Assembly: GCF_000170895.1 (NCBI RefSeq)
Contig: NZ_ABCS01000013.1
Location: 1-64,000 of the forward strand
Source: Plesiocystis pacifica SIR-1
GTDB taxonomy: Bacteria; Myxococcota_A; Polyangia; Nannocystales; Nannocystaceae
Direction: 5' to 3'
Length of the DNA stretch: 64,000 nt
How positions within the stretch are numbered: position 1 is the stretch's first letter; every line of letters starts with the position of its first letter. The position numbers and the translations under genes are program-made. Under the pieces are notes generated by a model. It made no database searches and was not told the DNA's origin. It saw nothing but the letters and a program-made list of their open reading frames with translations. Shown piece after piece: positions 28,068-39,079 of the stretch.

Positions 28068-29657
28068 ATGCCGCGCTTGACCGTCAACCTCGGCCGCCGA
28101 GACGAGCAGGTCATCGACCTGATCGCGGGGACGGTGAGCATCGGTCGTGGTCGCGAGGTCGACGTGCGCGTGGCCAACAAGAGCCTGTCGCGCTTCCACG
28201 CGACCATCGACATCGACGCCAACGGCCGGGCGACGCTGCGCGACGCGGGCAGCAAGAACGGGACCTTCGTCGGCGGCATGCGCCTCGAGCAGCCCCAGCC
28301 CCTGAGCGACGGCACGATCTTCAACTGCGGCGACGTGGCCTTCCTGTTCCACTCCGAGGAGTACTCGGTGCCGCCGCCCGAGACGATGATCCAGGAGATC
28401 CCCTCGGACACCAACCGCGAGCAGCTCAAGGCCCTGCTCACGGACTCGCGCCTGCGCCGTCAGGCCGAGAAGTCGGGGCTCCCGCCCGCGCGCCGACCCA
28501 ACAGCCCCGAGGGCCGGCTGCAGGTCTTGCTCGAGGTCGCGCGCTTGCTGTCCTCGCCCCAGGGCATCGACAAGCAGCTGGCCAAGATCATCGACTTGGT
28601 GTTCTCGATCCTCGACGTCGATCGGGCCGCGCTGATCATGCTCGACGAGGACACCGGCGAGTTCGGCCCGCCGGCGGTCGAGGCCAGCCGCAAGGGCCTC
28701 AAGACCACGGGCGAGGTCTACAGCCAGCACGTGCTCCGCTACGTCCGCGAGCGCAGCGTGTCGGCGCTGTTCTCCGACGCCAAGGCCGACCCGCGCCTGG
28801 CCGGGGCGCACTCGATCCACATCCAGTCCGTGCGCTCGTCGATGTGCGCGCCGCTCAAGCCCCACGACAAGGTCATCGGGGCGCTCTACGTCGACAACCT
28901 CACCGTGCCCGCCGCGTTCACGGGCGAGGACCTCGAGCTGCTCTCGGCCTTCGCCGCCCAGGCGGCCATCGCCATCGACAACGCCCGGCTCTACGAGCGC
29001 CTCGAGAAAGAGGCGGTCACGCGCAACAACCTGCTGCGCTTTTTCCCGCCGACGACCATCGCCCAGCTCATGGAGCGGCCGCAGATGACCGTCGAGGCCA
29101 TCGACACCGAGGTCACGGCGCTGTTTTGCGACATCAGCGGGTTCACGGCGATGTCCGCGACCATGGCCCCGCGCGACGTCGTCCGCCTGCTCAACCGCTA
29201 CTTCCCCAAGATGACCGAGGTCGTGTTCCGCTACGAGGGCACCTTGGAGAAGTACATCGGCGACGCGATCTTGGCGGTCTGGGGCGCGCCCTTTCGCCGG
29301 GACGACGACGCGATGCGGGCCGTGCAGGCCGCGGTCGGCATGCAGCGGGCGATCCGCGAGCTCTCGGAGACCACCAACTTCCCCGCGCTGAGCATCCACA
29401 TCGGGCTCAACAGCGGCCCCGTCGCCGCCGGCAACATCGGCTCGGAGCAGCTGCTCCAGTACGCGACCATCGGCTCGGCGACGAACATGGCCAGCCGCAT
29501 CTGCGACGTCGCCGAGGCTGGTGAGATCGCGCTGGGGGAGTCTACGGTGGAGCGTCTGGGTCCAAACCCACCCTTCGAGCTCGACGGCCCCTTCCAGCAC
29601 TACGTCAAAGGGCGCGTGCAGCCCTTGCCGGTCTACAAGCTGCGCTTCGGCGATTGA
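28068..29657 (+). CDS. FHA-GAF-class III nucleotide cyclase
   Basis: 529 residues. The FHA domain (about 1-95: IGRGREVDVRV, SRFHA, DAGSKNGTFVGG) reads phosphothreonine. A GAF domain covers about 145-300. A class III cyclase domain covers about 340-510, with both metal aspartates (LFCDISGFTAMS and EKYIGDAILAVWGAP) and the transition-state Asn/Arg (TNMASRI). The position that usually holds the adenine-selecting Thr/Asp is Ala (QYATIG), so nucleotide choice is uncertain. The upstream open frame is non-coding. The FHA domain suggests control by one of the Ser/Thr kinases common in these bacteria. Confidence 0.93.
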   Translation: MPRLTVNLGRRDEQVIDLIAGTVSIGRGREVDVRVANKSLSRFHATIDIDANGRATLRDAGSKNGTFVGGMRLEQPQPLSDGTIFNCGDVAFLFHSEEYSVPPPETMIQEIPSDTNREQLKALLTDSRLRRQAEKSGLPPARRPNSPEGRLQVLLEVARLLSSPQGIDKQLAKIIDLVFSILDVDRAALIMLDEDTGEFGPPAVEASRKGLKTTGEVYSQHVLRYVRERSVSALFSDAKADPRLAGAHSIHIQSVRSSMCAPLKPHDKVIGALYVDNLTVPAAFTGEDLELLSAFAAQAAIAIDNARLYERLEKEAVTRNNLLRFFPPTTIAQLMERPQMTVEAIDTEVTALFCDISGFTAMSATMAPRDVVRLLNRYFPKMTEVVFRYEGTLEKYIGDAILAVWGAPFRRDDDAMRAVQAAVGMQRAIRELSETTNFPALSIHIGLNSGPVAAGNIGSEQLLQYATIGSATNMASRICDVAEAGEIALGESTVERLGPNPPFELDGPFQHYVKGRVQPLPVYKLRFGD

Positions 29658-29685
29658 GTAGGGAGAGGGCGTTACAGTGGTGGGC

Positions 29686-30462
29686 ATGGTTGCCCGCTCG
29701 TGCGTCGTGGTCGCGTCGATCTTCGTGGTCGCGGGGACGGGCTGCACCCTGTTCAATACCGAGTTCGATCCGCCGCGGAGGGTCGCCGATGGGGACACCG
29801 GGGACGCGGAGGAGGCCTCCACGGACGCGGGGACGGGCGAAGGCAGCACGGAGTCTGGGAGCACGGGCAGCACGGAGTCAGGCAGCACGGGCAGCACGGA
29901 GTCAGGCAGCACGGAGTCGGAGAGCTCGGAGTCCGACGTCGACACGGACACGGACACGGAGGCCGTCACGGAGTCCGAGAGCCTGGGCGAGAGCGACGTC
30001 GACACGGGCGTGGACGAGTGCGAGCCCATCGCCCGCGTCGAGCCCGTGCCCTTCGAGCTCCTCGCGGTCGCCGAGGCCAGCGGCGAGAACGTCCCGGATC
30101 TGGTCTACGGCGAGCCCGGCTGCGTGGTCGCGACCTTCTGCCACGGCGCGGGCACCTGCCACTACGACTCCGACGGCTACCTCGGGCAGCTGATCTCGGG
30201 CACGCCGGGCTTCATGGGCGGGGTGAGCTTCGAGTCCCCGGACATCCTGCAGATCCACCTCGCCAACGCCTGCGGGGCCACCTTGTTGACCGAACCCACC
30301 GAGTACCTCGGCGTCGTCGCCCTCGACAGCTCGCAGAACCTGCTCCAGGCCAAGATCTACCTGCCCTGCTTCGAGGGCGCGGCGATGAACCTGTTCGTGA
30401 CCCAGGAGGGCTCGACCTACTGGGACGCGGGGCTGACCGATCTCGCGGCCGCGGCCCCCTGA
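29686..30462 (+). CDS. Lipoprotein with Ser/Thr/Glu linker
   Basis: 258 residues from the ATG at 29686 (a GTG at 29677 is also in frame). The signal peptide ends at VAGTGC. Residues 30-110 are a low-complexity linker with repeated GSTES units and a DVDTDTDT stretch; the DNA here has imperfect direct repeats of about 24 bp. The C-terminal domain of about 140 residues has four cysteines (GEPGCVVATFCHGAGTC) and no recognised family. A truncated family A element begins about 20 bp after the stop. Surface location probable, function unknown. Confidence 0.78.
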   Translation: MVARSCVVVASIFVVAGTGCTLFNTEFDPPRRVADGDTGDAEEASTDAGTGEGSTESGSTGSTESGSTGSTESGSTESESSESDVDTDTDTEAVTESESLGESDVDTGVDECEPIARVEPVPFELLAVAEASGENVPDLVYGEPGCVVATFCHGAGTCHYDSDGYLGQLISGTPGFMGGVSFESPDILQIHLANACGATLLTEPTEYLGVVALDSSQNLLQAKIYLPCFEGAAMNLFVTQEGSTYWDAGLTDLAAAAP

Positions 30463-30480
30463 ACTCGAGCCTGTCTGCTT

Positions 30481-30509
30481 TGGCCGTCGTGGACGACGCC
30501 ACGCCCTCC
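30481..30509 (-). repeat. Truncated family A element
   Basis: Contains GGCCGTCGTGGACGACGCCACGCCCTCCC, the distal stem arm and half the loop of the core in minus orientation; the other arm is missing. It lies between convergent genes, next to the sigma factor stop. Confidence 0.7.
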
Positions 30510-30511
30510 CC

Positions 30512-31156
30512 TCAGGCAGGGTCGGGCTTGACCAGGGCCTTCTCGCGCAGCGATCGCGCCCAGCCCTCGAGGTTGGCGACGGTGCTCTCGAGCTGCGAGG
30601 GCGACTCGGCGAGCTCGGCGAGGGCGGTCTCGAGCAGCTGCTTGGCCCGGCGGATGCGACCGCGGACGGTGCCCTCGGGGATCTCGAGCACGGTCGCCAG
30701 CTCGGAGCCCGACATGTTCTCCCAGTAGTAGAGCTCGAGGGTGATCTGGTGGTCCATGGGCAGGCGGCGCAGGGCCTGCAAGAGCAGCTCTTGCTCGCGC
30801 TTGTCGGCGATCAGCAGGCTGGGGCCGGGGCCAAAGTCGTGGACCGAGGCGATGAGGGGATCGAAGCGGGCGTCGTGGTAGCGCTTGTCCCGGTAGTAGC
30901 GGCGCAGCACGTTGCGGGCGACCCCGAACAGGTAGCCGCGGAAGCTCGCGTCGCCGCGGTAGCGATCGCGCCCCTCGATGCAGGCCAGGAAGGTCCGCTG
31001 GATCAAATCGTCGACCTCGGCCGGCGCCTTGTTGGCGAAGAAGCGGCAGATGCTGTCGAAGTGACGGTTGAACAGCTCGTTGCCTGCGCGCTGATCCCCT
31101 GCTCGCCACGCGTCGAGCAGCTCGAGGTCGGATTGCGCTGCGGGTCCGGGGGTCAT
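30512..31156 (-). CDS. ECF-family RNA polymerase sigma factor
   Basis: 214 residues from the ATG at 31156 (31168 is an alternative). Region 2 reads DLIQRTFLACIEGRDRYRG and FRGYLFGVARNVLRRYYR near residues 45-90. Region 4 contains LPMDHQITLELYYWENMS and the helix-turn-helix SELATVLEIPEGTVRGRIRRAK near 145-180. No sigma-1.1 or region 3, as expected of the ECF class. It directs polymerase to a small regulon, usually under an anti-sigma factor, but no anti-sigma gene is adjacent. Divergent from the three related lipoproteins at 31348-33620, which are candidates for its regulon by position only. Confidence 0.93.
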   Translation of the reverse strand: MTPGPAAQSDLELLDAWRAGDQRAGNELFNRHFDSICRFFANKAPAEVDDLIQRTFLACIEGRDRYRGDASFRGYLFGVARNVLRRYYRDKRYHDARFDPLIASVHDFGPGPSLLIADKREQELLLQALRRLPMDHQITLELYYWENMSGSELATVLEIPEGTVRGRIRRAKQLLETALAELAESPSQLESTVANLEGWARSLREKALVKPDPA

Positions 31157-31347
31157 GAACGGGGGCATCCTAACAGCCACGGATCGCCGCGCCCAGCCAG
31201 GCTGGGGCGGGATTTGGGTCCAGCTTTTGCGCTCGATCCCACCGGGGAGTGGGGCGGCCTCGGTCCGGCGGTCGTGGTACATCTCAGGTATTCAACCAAA
31301 GCGCCACCAGCCGCCCATTTGCATCGGTCGGCGGAGGAAGCGGGCTC

Positions 31348-32046
31348 ATGACCCTTACTGACTTGACCCATGAATCGTGCTCTTTTTCACGCGCAAAGAG
31401 GCCGCCTGGCCCGGAAAAAAAGCGTCCCTGGATCGCCTCCCTCGTCTGGTTGGGGCTGGCCCTGAACACGGGGGGCTGCGTCGGGATCGTGCCCGATGAC
31501 ATCGGCGTCGCAGACGATGCCACCGGCGGGGACGAGGCCGGGGACGACGTCGGAGAGGACACCTCGGACGACGAGGTCGGGACCGGCGAGGAGACCGAGG
31601 GCGACACGACCGAGGGCACGACCGAGGACGGTACGACGGACGAGACGACGGGCACCTCGGACGAGACGACCGAGGGCAGCAGCGACGGCGGCGGCATCGA
31701 CTGCAGCGAGCTGTTCGACGCGACCGAGCTCATGGTCGGCGACAACCCGGTCGAGATCCTCGACGGGCCGAACCTCATCGAGGCCTGCGACGCGTCGGGG
31801 CCCGAGGGCGCCTACGTGTTCACCGCGCCCGAGGCGGGCGCCTACAGCTTCACCCTCAACGCCGACTTCGAGGGCGCGGCGGTCAACTACGGCGGCCCCG
31901 TGTGCGAGCCCTTCGAGGCGCTGGCCTGTGCCGCCAGCGGCGAGACCATCCAACCCGACCTGCTCGCGGACGAGACCCTGTGGGTCATCATCGACTCCCA
32001 GGGCGCCACGGGCACGGGCACCATGACCATCGAGGGCCCGCTGTGA
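31348..32046 (+). CDS. GIVPDDIG lipoprotein 1
   Basis: 232 residues. The ATG at 31348 has a strong GGAGGAAG site 7 nt upstream, although this gives a long N-region (about 27 residues) before the hydrophobic core. The lipobox is NTGGC and the mature protein begins C-VGIVPDDIGVAD. An acidic linker of about 70 residues (Asp, Glu, Thr, Gly) leads to a C-terminal domain of about 105 residues with strand-like segments (YVFTAPEAGAYSFTLNADFEG and WVIIDSQGATGTGTMTI) that resembles pre-peptidase C-terminal (PPC) sandwiches. Its TGA overlaps the GTG of the next, related gene. Confidence 0.8.
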   Translation: MTLTDLTHESCSFSRAKRPPGPEKKRPWIASLVWLGLALNTGGCVGIVPDDIGVADDATGGDEAGDDVGEDTSDDEVGTGEETEGDTTEGTTEDGTTDETTGTSDETTEGSSDGGGIDCSELFDATELMVGDNPVEILDGPNLIEACDASGPEGAYVFTAPEAGAYSFTLNADFEGAAVNYGGPVCEPFEALACAASGETIQPDLLADETLWVIIDSQGATGTGTMTIEGPL

Positions 32047-32714
32047 GGGCCTGGCGAGGGCGCTCGCTCGCCGCGCTCGGGCTCGCGTGGGCGACCTCGG
32101 GCTGCGTGGGCATCGTGCCGGACGACATCGGCATCGCCGACGAGGGCTCGGACGACGCCGCCGGCGAGACCGAGGGGGAGGCCGGCGGAGAGACCGGCAT
32201 GAACGAGGGCACGACCGGCGACGGCGAGGACGAGCAGGGCGAGGGCACCGACGGGTCCACGGAAGAGGGCATGGGGACCGAGGAGGGCACCACCACCTCG
32301 GGCGAGGAGACCACGGGGACCGGCGCCGACGACATGGACTCGGGGCCCCAGGAGGACACGACGGGGGGAGAGATGGGTCAGTGCGAGGCCCTCGCCGGCG
32401 ATGAGCTCGACGTGGGCCCCAACGCCATCGACATCGGCGACGCCGACATCCTCGACAACGAGTGCTCGGAGCCGAGCCCCGATGCCGTGTTCAGCTTCTT
32501 CCCCGAGGCCGATACGGCCTACAGCTTCAGCCTCGACGCGGAGTTCACCGGCGCCATGGTCCTCGCCGACGAGAACTGCTGGCTCCTCGAAGAGGACCAG
32601 TGCGGCAGCGCGGACCTGGCGATCGAGGCCGGTCCCTTCGACACCTCGCCGATCTTCGTGATCCTCGAGGGCGCGGCCGCGTCCAGCGCGACCTTGACGA
32701 TCGAGCCGCTCTGA
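32043..32714 (+). CDS. GIVPDDIG lipoprotein 2
   Basis: 223 residues from a GTG at 32043 that overlaps the preceding stop (GTGA), so it is coupled to lipoprotein 1. The lipobox is ATSGC, followed by the same VGIVPDDIGIAD start as its neighbour. A 95-residue acidic Glu/Gly/Thr linker precedes a C-terminal domain of about 100 residues (DAVFSFFPEADTAYSFSLDAEF) of the same PPC-like pattern as lipoprotein 1. The two are clearly paralogues by duplication. A stem-loop follows its stop. Confidence 0.8.
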   Translation: MRAWRGRSLAALGLAWATSGCVGIVPDDIGIADEGSDDAAGETEGEAGGETGMNEGTTGDGEDEQGEGTDGSTEEGMGTEEGTTTSGEETTGTGADDMDSGPQEDTTGGEMGQCEALAGDELDVGPNAIDIGDADILDNECSEPSPDAVFSFFPEADTAYSFSLDAEFTGAMVLADENCWLLEEDQCGSADLAIEAGPFDTSPIFVILEGAAASSATLTIEPL

Positions 32715-32744
32715 GCGCCGCCGATGGAGGCCCTCCGCGGGCCC

Positions 32745-32781
32745 GAAGCCTCCGAAAATCACGAGTGATTTCGGGGGCTTC
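32745..32781 (+). terminator. Stem-loop after the first two GIVPDDIG lipoprotein genes
   Basis: GAAGCC-T-CCGAAAATCAC pairs with GTGATTTCGG-G-GGCTTC (one bulge, one wobble). No T-tract follows, so it is a probable rather than certain terminator. Confidence 0.55.
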
Positions 32782-32900
32782 GTCATTGCGTTGGACGTGC
32801 TCGGGGCCCCGCTGATCGATCCAGGTGGCTCGTGGCACATAGTACGCAGCACGAGTGCGCGCACTCAACGGCGCCGCTCGCCGCCTTTAAGGACCCATTC

Positions 32901-33620
32901 ATGACCATCCATCACGCCCCTCGCACCTCCTTGCGACCCTCGACCTGCCTGCTCGCCGTGCTGGGCACGCTGAGTCTGGGATGCATCAACATTGGCATCG
33001 TCCCCGACGACATCGGCGACAGCGGAACCGAAGAGTTCGGCGGCGACGATGCCGACGAGAGCGACGACGAGGCCGGCGAGGACGGCACGACGGGCGAGGA
33101 GGGGGAGACCGGGACCGACGGCGAGTCGTCGAGCGACACGACCGAGGACGGCATGGACGACACCGCCGGTGACACGACCTCGGGGGAGGAGACCACCGAC
33201 GAGGGGACCACCGACACCAGCGACACGACGGACGGTGACACCGATACCGAGACCGGGGAGGAGACCTCCACGGAGACCGGCAGCTCCCCGTGCGAAGGCG
33301 TCGAGGAGCTGGCGCTCGACACCCCCGAGATGCTCTCCCTCGACGGACCTTCGCTCGACATGGGCACCTGCGGCGGCGGCATGGCCGAGCACATCTTCAG
33401 CTTCACGGCCCCCGAGACGGCAGAGTTCGAGTTCGAGGTGACCGGCATCGACTTCGAGCCCGTCCTCTACGCGCGCTCGGAGTGCGAGACGGGCGAGCTC
33501 GAGTGCGCCGCGGGCTCCGTGCTCGTGGTGGCCCTGGACGCCGGGGATGGCGTGTACATCTTCGTCGACAGCGAGAGCAACGGAACCATGGGCGAGATCA
33601 CGGTCACGCAGCTGCCGTGA
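32901..33620 (+). CDS. GIVPDDIG lipoprotein 3
   Basis: 239 residues from the ATG at 32901 (AAGGA about 10 nt upstream). Lipobox LSLGC, then INIGIVPDDIG, sharing the IVPDDIG core with lipoproteins 1 and 2. The linker is about 95 residues of Asp, Glu, Thr and Gly. The C-terminal domain (HIFSFTAPETAEFEFEVTGIDFE, DGVYIFVDSE) has the same PPC-like strand pattern and four cysteines. Separated from lipoprotein 2 by a stem-loop and about 190 bp, so it probably has its own promoter. Confidence 0.8.
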   Translation: MTIHHAPRTSLRPSTCLLAVLGTLSLGCINIGIVPDDIGDSGTEEFGGDDADESDDEAGEDGTTGEEGETGTDGESSSDTTEDGMDDTAGDTTSGEETTDEGTTDTSDTTDGDTDTETGEETSTETGSSPCEGVEELALDTPEMLSLDGPSLDMGTCGGGMAEHIFSFTAPETAEFEFEVTGIDFEPVLYARSECETGELECAAGSVLVVALDAGDGVYIFVDSESNGTMGEITVTQLP

Positions 33621-33697
33621 ATCGCCGTTGCGCGATCCGCCCAGGGGCCGGGCGCGCAGGTCTGGAATCGATGGGGGCAATGGTCCATCCTTGAGCC

Positions 33698-36574
<2,877 letters not shown>

Positions 36575-36596
36575 GGGCGATGCACCATCGTTCAGC

Positions 36597-37994
36597 CTAC
36601 ACGCTCAGCTCGGCGAACACCGGGTAGATGTTCAAGGGGTGCGGCTCGAAGCTCCGCACCCGCCGGCTCAGCACGGTCACGCTCGGCCCGTACATCAGGG
36701 GCAGCAGCGGCGCCTGCTCGCCGATGTGGCGGATCAGCGCGGCGGTGGCCTCGCTGTGGCGCCCCTGGCTGCCCTCGTCGATGCGCGCGATCCACTGGTC
36801 CGCCTCGGCGTCGCGCCAGCGGGCGAGGTTGGAGGCCGAGGGGTTGTCGACGCCGGGGGCGAGGACGCTGTTGCCGTGGACGAGGGAGTGGAGGAACTCC
36901 CGGGGGTCGCCGGAGTCGGCGATCCAGCCCGAGAGCACCGCGTCGTAGTCCCCGGCCTCGAGCCGCCCGAAGTAGTCGTCCGCGTTCTTGGCGTGGGTGA
37001 TGGTCAGGCGAATGCCGACCTTGGCGAGCTGCTCGGCGAGGGCGTCGGCGACCTTGGCGGGCCGCGACAGGTAGGGCCGGGGCGCCCACACCACGAGCAG
37101 CTCGAGCTCGGTCTTGGCCAGCTGTCCCCGGTCGACCGGGGCCTGGGTGACCTCGTCGGCGTAGCTGCCCATGCGCGGGGGCAGCAGACCGCGGGCGACG
37201 AAGCCGGCGGGGTTGTCGTAGCAGAGGCTGGTCAGGGCGTAGCGATCGACGCTGGTCACGATCGCCCGGCGCATGGCGACGTCGAGGCGCTCGGTGTTCA
37301 GATAGAGGATCGCCGTGCTGCTCCCGGGCTGGTAGAGCTTGCGCACCCGGGTCAGGCGCGCGGCGTCGTCGCGGCCGAGGACCTGGGTGAAGTCGACCTC
37401 GCCGGCCTCGAGGGCCGCGACGAGCTTGGTCGCGCGCCCGTCGGGGTCCGGGGGGTAGCAGCGCAGCTCGATGGACTCGATGGCGCCCGGGCCCTGCTGG
37501 CCGGCGTAGTGGGGGTTGCGGACGAGCTCGAAGCGCTCGGGGGTCGAGCCGGGGCCGACGACGTAGGCCCCGGAGCCCGTGCGCCCGTCGCCGTTCTTGG
37601 AGATGGCGCTCCACGAGGTCACCAGCGTCGCGTGCAGATCGGCGATCCCGCTCGGGCGCTCGAAGATCACGCAGTCGCGCTCTTCTCGGAGCCGGATGCC
37701 CCGGCCGCGGATCCACACCTGGTTGAGGGACGCGATGACATCCGACGCGGTCACCGGGCTGCCGTCACTAAAGCGCAGCCCCTCGCGGACGCGGCCGACC
37801 GAGCGCGCGGCTCCCCGGGCTTCGAGGGGGCCGGCGAACACCAGCGGGCGGATCGCACCGTCGCCGCGGCCGAAGGCGAAGGGGCTCTGGAACAGCTGCC
37901 CCGCGACCACGCCGCCGATGTAGTCCATGGCCCGGTAGGGGTCGTGGGACTGAGCCGGAGTCACGAGGCCCACCCGGAGAGTCGAAGGATCCAC
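36597..37994 (-). CDS. Oligopeptide-binding (SBP family 5)-like protein without signal peptide
   Basis: 465 residues, GTG start. Family 5 periplasmic-binding features are clear: VREGLRFSDGSPVTASDVIASL (near 75-95), GSGAYVVG, a loop with DYDAVLSGWIADSGDP and the C-terminal lobe. The frame is closed by a stop four codons before the start, so there is no room for a signal peptide and the protein should stay in the cytoplasm. No ABC permease or ATPase lies nearby. It follows prmC by 25 bp on the same strand, so co-transcription is likely. It could be a cytoplasmic peptide sensor, like the C-terminal half of SgrR regulators. Confidence 0.85.
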   Translation of the reverse strand: MDPSTLRVGLVTPAQSHDPYRAMDYIGGVVAGQLFQSPFAFGRGDGAIRPLVFAGPLEARGAARSVGRVREGLRFSDGSPVTASDVIASLNQVWIRGRGIRLREERDCVIFERPSGIADLHATLVTSWSAISKNGDGRTGSGAYVVGPGSTPERFELVRNPHYAGQQGPGAIESIELRCYPPDPDGRATKLVAALEAGEVDFTQVLGRDDAARLTRVRKLYQPGSSTAILYLNTERLDVAMRRAIVTSVDRYALTSLCYDNPAGFVARGLLPPRMGSYADEVTQAPVDRGQLAKTELELLVVWAPRPYLSRPAKVADALAEQLAKVGIRLTITHAKNADDYFGRLEAGDYDAVLSGWIADSGDPREFLHSLVHGNSVLAPGVDNPSASNLARWRDAEADQWIARIDEGSQGRHSEATAALIRHIGEQAPLLPLMYGPSVTVLSRRVRSFEPHPLNIYPVFAELSV

Positions 37995-38019
37995 GGGGGG
38001 ATGGTATCAACGGTCGCGC

Positions 38020-38934
38020 CTACCGCGCGTGAGGACGCGGGCGGTAGCCCGCCACGATCCGCGGAATTTTGGCGTAGTCGTCCCGGGAGGCGACCCCAAC
38101 GAAGCCAGCCGCGCGCAATAGCGCCTCGACCTCGGCCGCCTGGCCAACGCCGATCTCCAGGTAGAGCCCGCCGCCCGGCGCGAGCGCGCGGCGCTCGGCG
38201 ACCTGGGTGATCAGCCGCCGGACCAGGTCGAGGCCGTCGTCGCCGCCGACGAGGGCCCCGCGGGGCTCGAAGTCGCGGACCTCTGGCGCGAGCTGGGCCC
38301 AGTCCGCCGCGGGGATGTAGGGCAGGTTGGCCGCGATCGCCGTCCAGCCCCCGGGCGGATCCTCGACGCCGTCGAGGAGGTTCGCCCGGCGCAGGCGGAC
38401 CCGCTCGCCGAGGCCGTGGCGCTCGGCGTTTTGGCGGGCGACGTCGAGGGCGTCGGTGGACGCGTCGACGGCGGTCACGGTGACCTCGTAGCGGGCCTTG
38501 GCGACGGCCAGGGCGATGGCCCCGGAGCCGGTGCCGACGTCGAGGACGTCCATCAGCGGCGCCGGCGGCTCGCGCAGATCCTCGAGCAGCCAGTCGACGA
38601 GGTGCTCCGTCTCGGGCCGGGGGATCAGCACGCGCCGGTCGACGGCGAGCTCGAGGTCGAGGGCGTGGAAGCCCCGCGCGCCCTCGATGTAGGCCACGGG
38701 CTCGCGGCTGAGGCGGCGCCGGACCAGCTCGCGGAAGGGCGCGCGCTGGGCCTCGTCGAGGAGCTCGGCGTGGCGCAGGTAGAGGTCCATGCGCGAGCAG
38801 TCCAGGGCCTGGGCGAGGAGGTGCTCCGCGTCCACGCGCGCATCGTCGATGCCGAGCTTGGCGAAGCGCTCGGTCGTCCAGGCGAGGAGCTCGCGGACGG
38901 TCCAGCGGGCGTCTTGCTGCGGCGGGGCGCTCAC
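38020..38934 (-). CDS. prmC: Peptide chain release factor N5-glutamine methyltransferase
   Basis: 304 residues from a GTG at 38934 (sequence upstream is promoter-like, not coding). N-terminal five-helix domain (RELLAWTTERFAKLGIDDARVDAEHLLA), then YIEGARGFH and RPETEHLV, the SAM-binding motif DVLDVGTGSGAIALA (near 120-134), and the catalytic NLPYIP in place of the commoner NPPY. It methylates the Gln of the GGQ motif in RF1/RF2. First gene of a pair with the binding-protein gene, divergent from ftsE. Confidence 0.93.
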   Translation of the reverse strand: MSAPPQQDARWTVRELLAWTTERFAKLGIDDARVDAEHLLAQALDCSRMDLYLRHAELLDEAQRAPFRELVRRRLSREPVAYIEGARGFHALDLELAVDRRVLIPRPETEHLVDWLLEDLREPPAPLMDVLDVGTGSGAIALAVAKARYEVTVTAVDASTDALDVARQNAERHGLGERVRLRRANLLDGVEDPPGGWTAIAANLPYIPAADWAQLAPEVRDFEPRGALVGGDDGLDLVRRLITQVAERRALAPGGGLYLEIGVGQAAEVEALLRAAGFVGVASRDDYAKIPRIVAGYRPRPHAR

Positions 38935-38990
38935 CCAGCAGGCTTCACACGCCCGCGCCGCGACCACAAGACCCCGGCGAGGGCCGCGGG

Positions 38991-39036
38991 AAAAATTTTT
39001 GGGCGAATTCGGGGCCCAGGAGCTCCGGGCCGAATT
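38991..39036. promoter_or_regulatory. AT-rich palindromic control region between prmC and ftsE
   Basis: AAAAATTTTT (38991-39000), then AATTCGGggCCC / GGGCCGAATT (39006-39036) around GGAGCTCC. Marked AT blocks are rare in this genome, so this is the likely divergent promoter or operator. Confidence 0.5.
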
Positions 39037-39079
39037 TTTCCGGGCCCGGATCGGGCGTGCTAGCGGCGAGGGTGCGCCC

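Noticed and set aside
37994..38019. Frameshift hiding a signal peptide of the binding protein
   Set aside because: Only 25 bp separate it from prmC and a stop lies four codons upstream; there is not enough room for a signal peptide in any frame.
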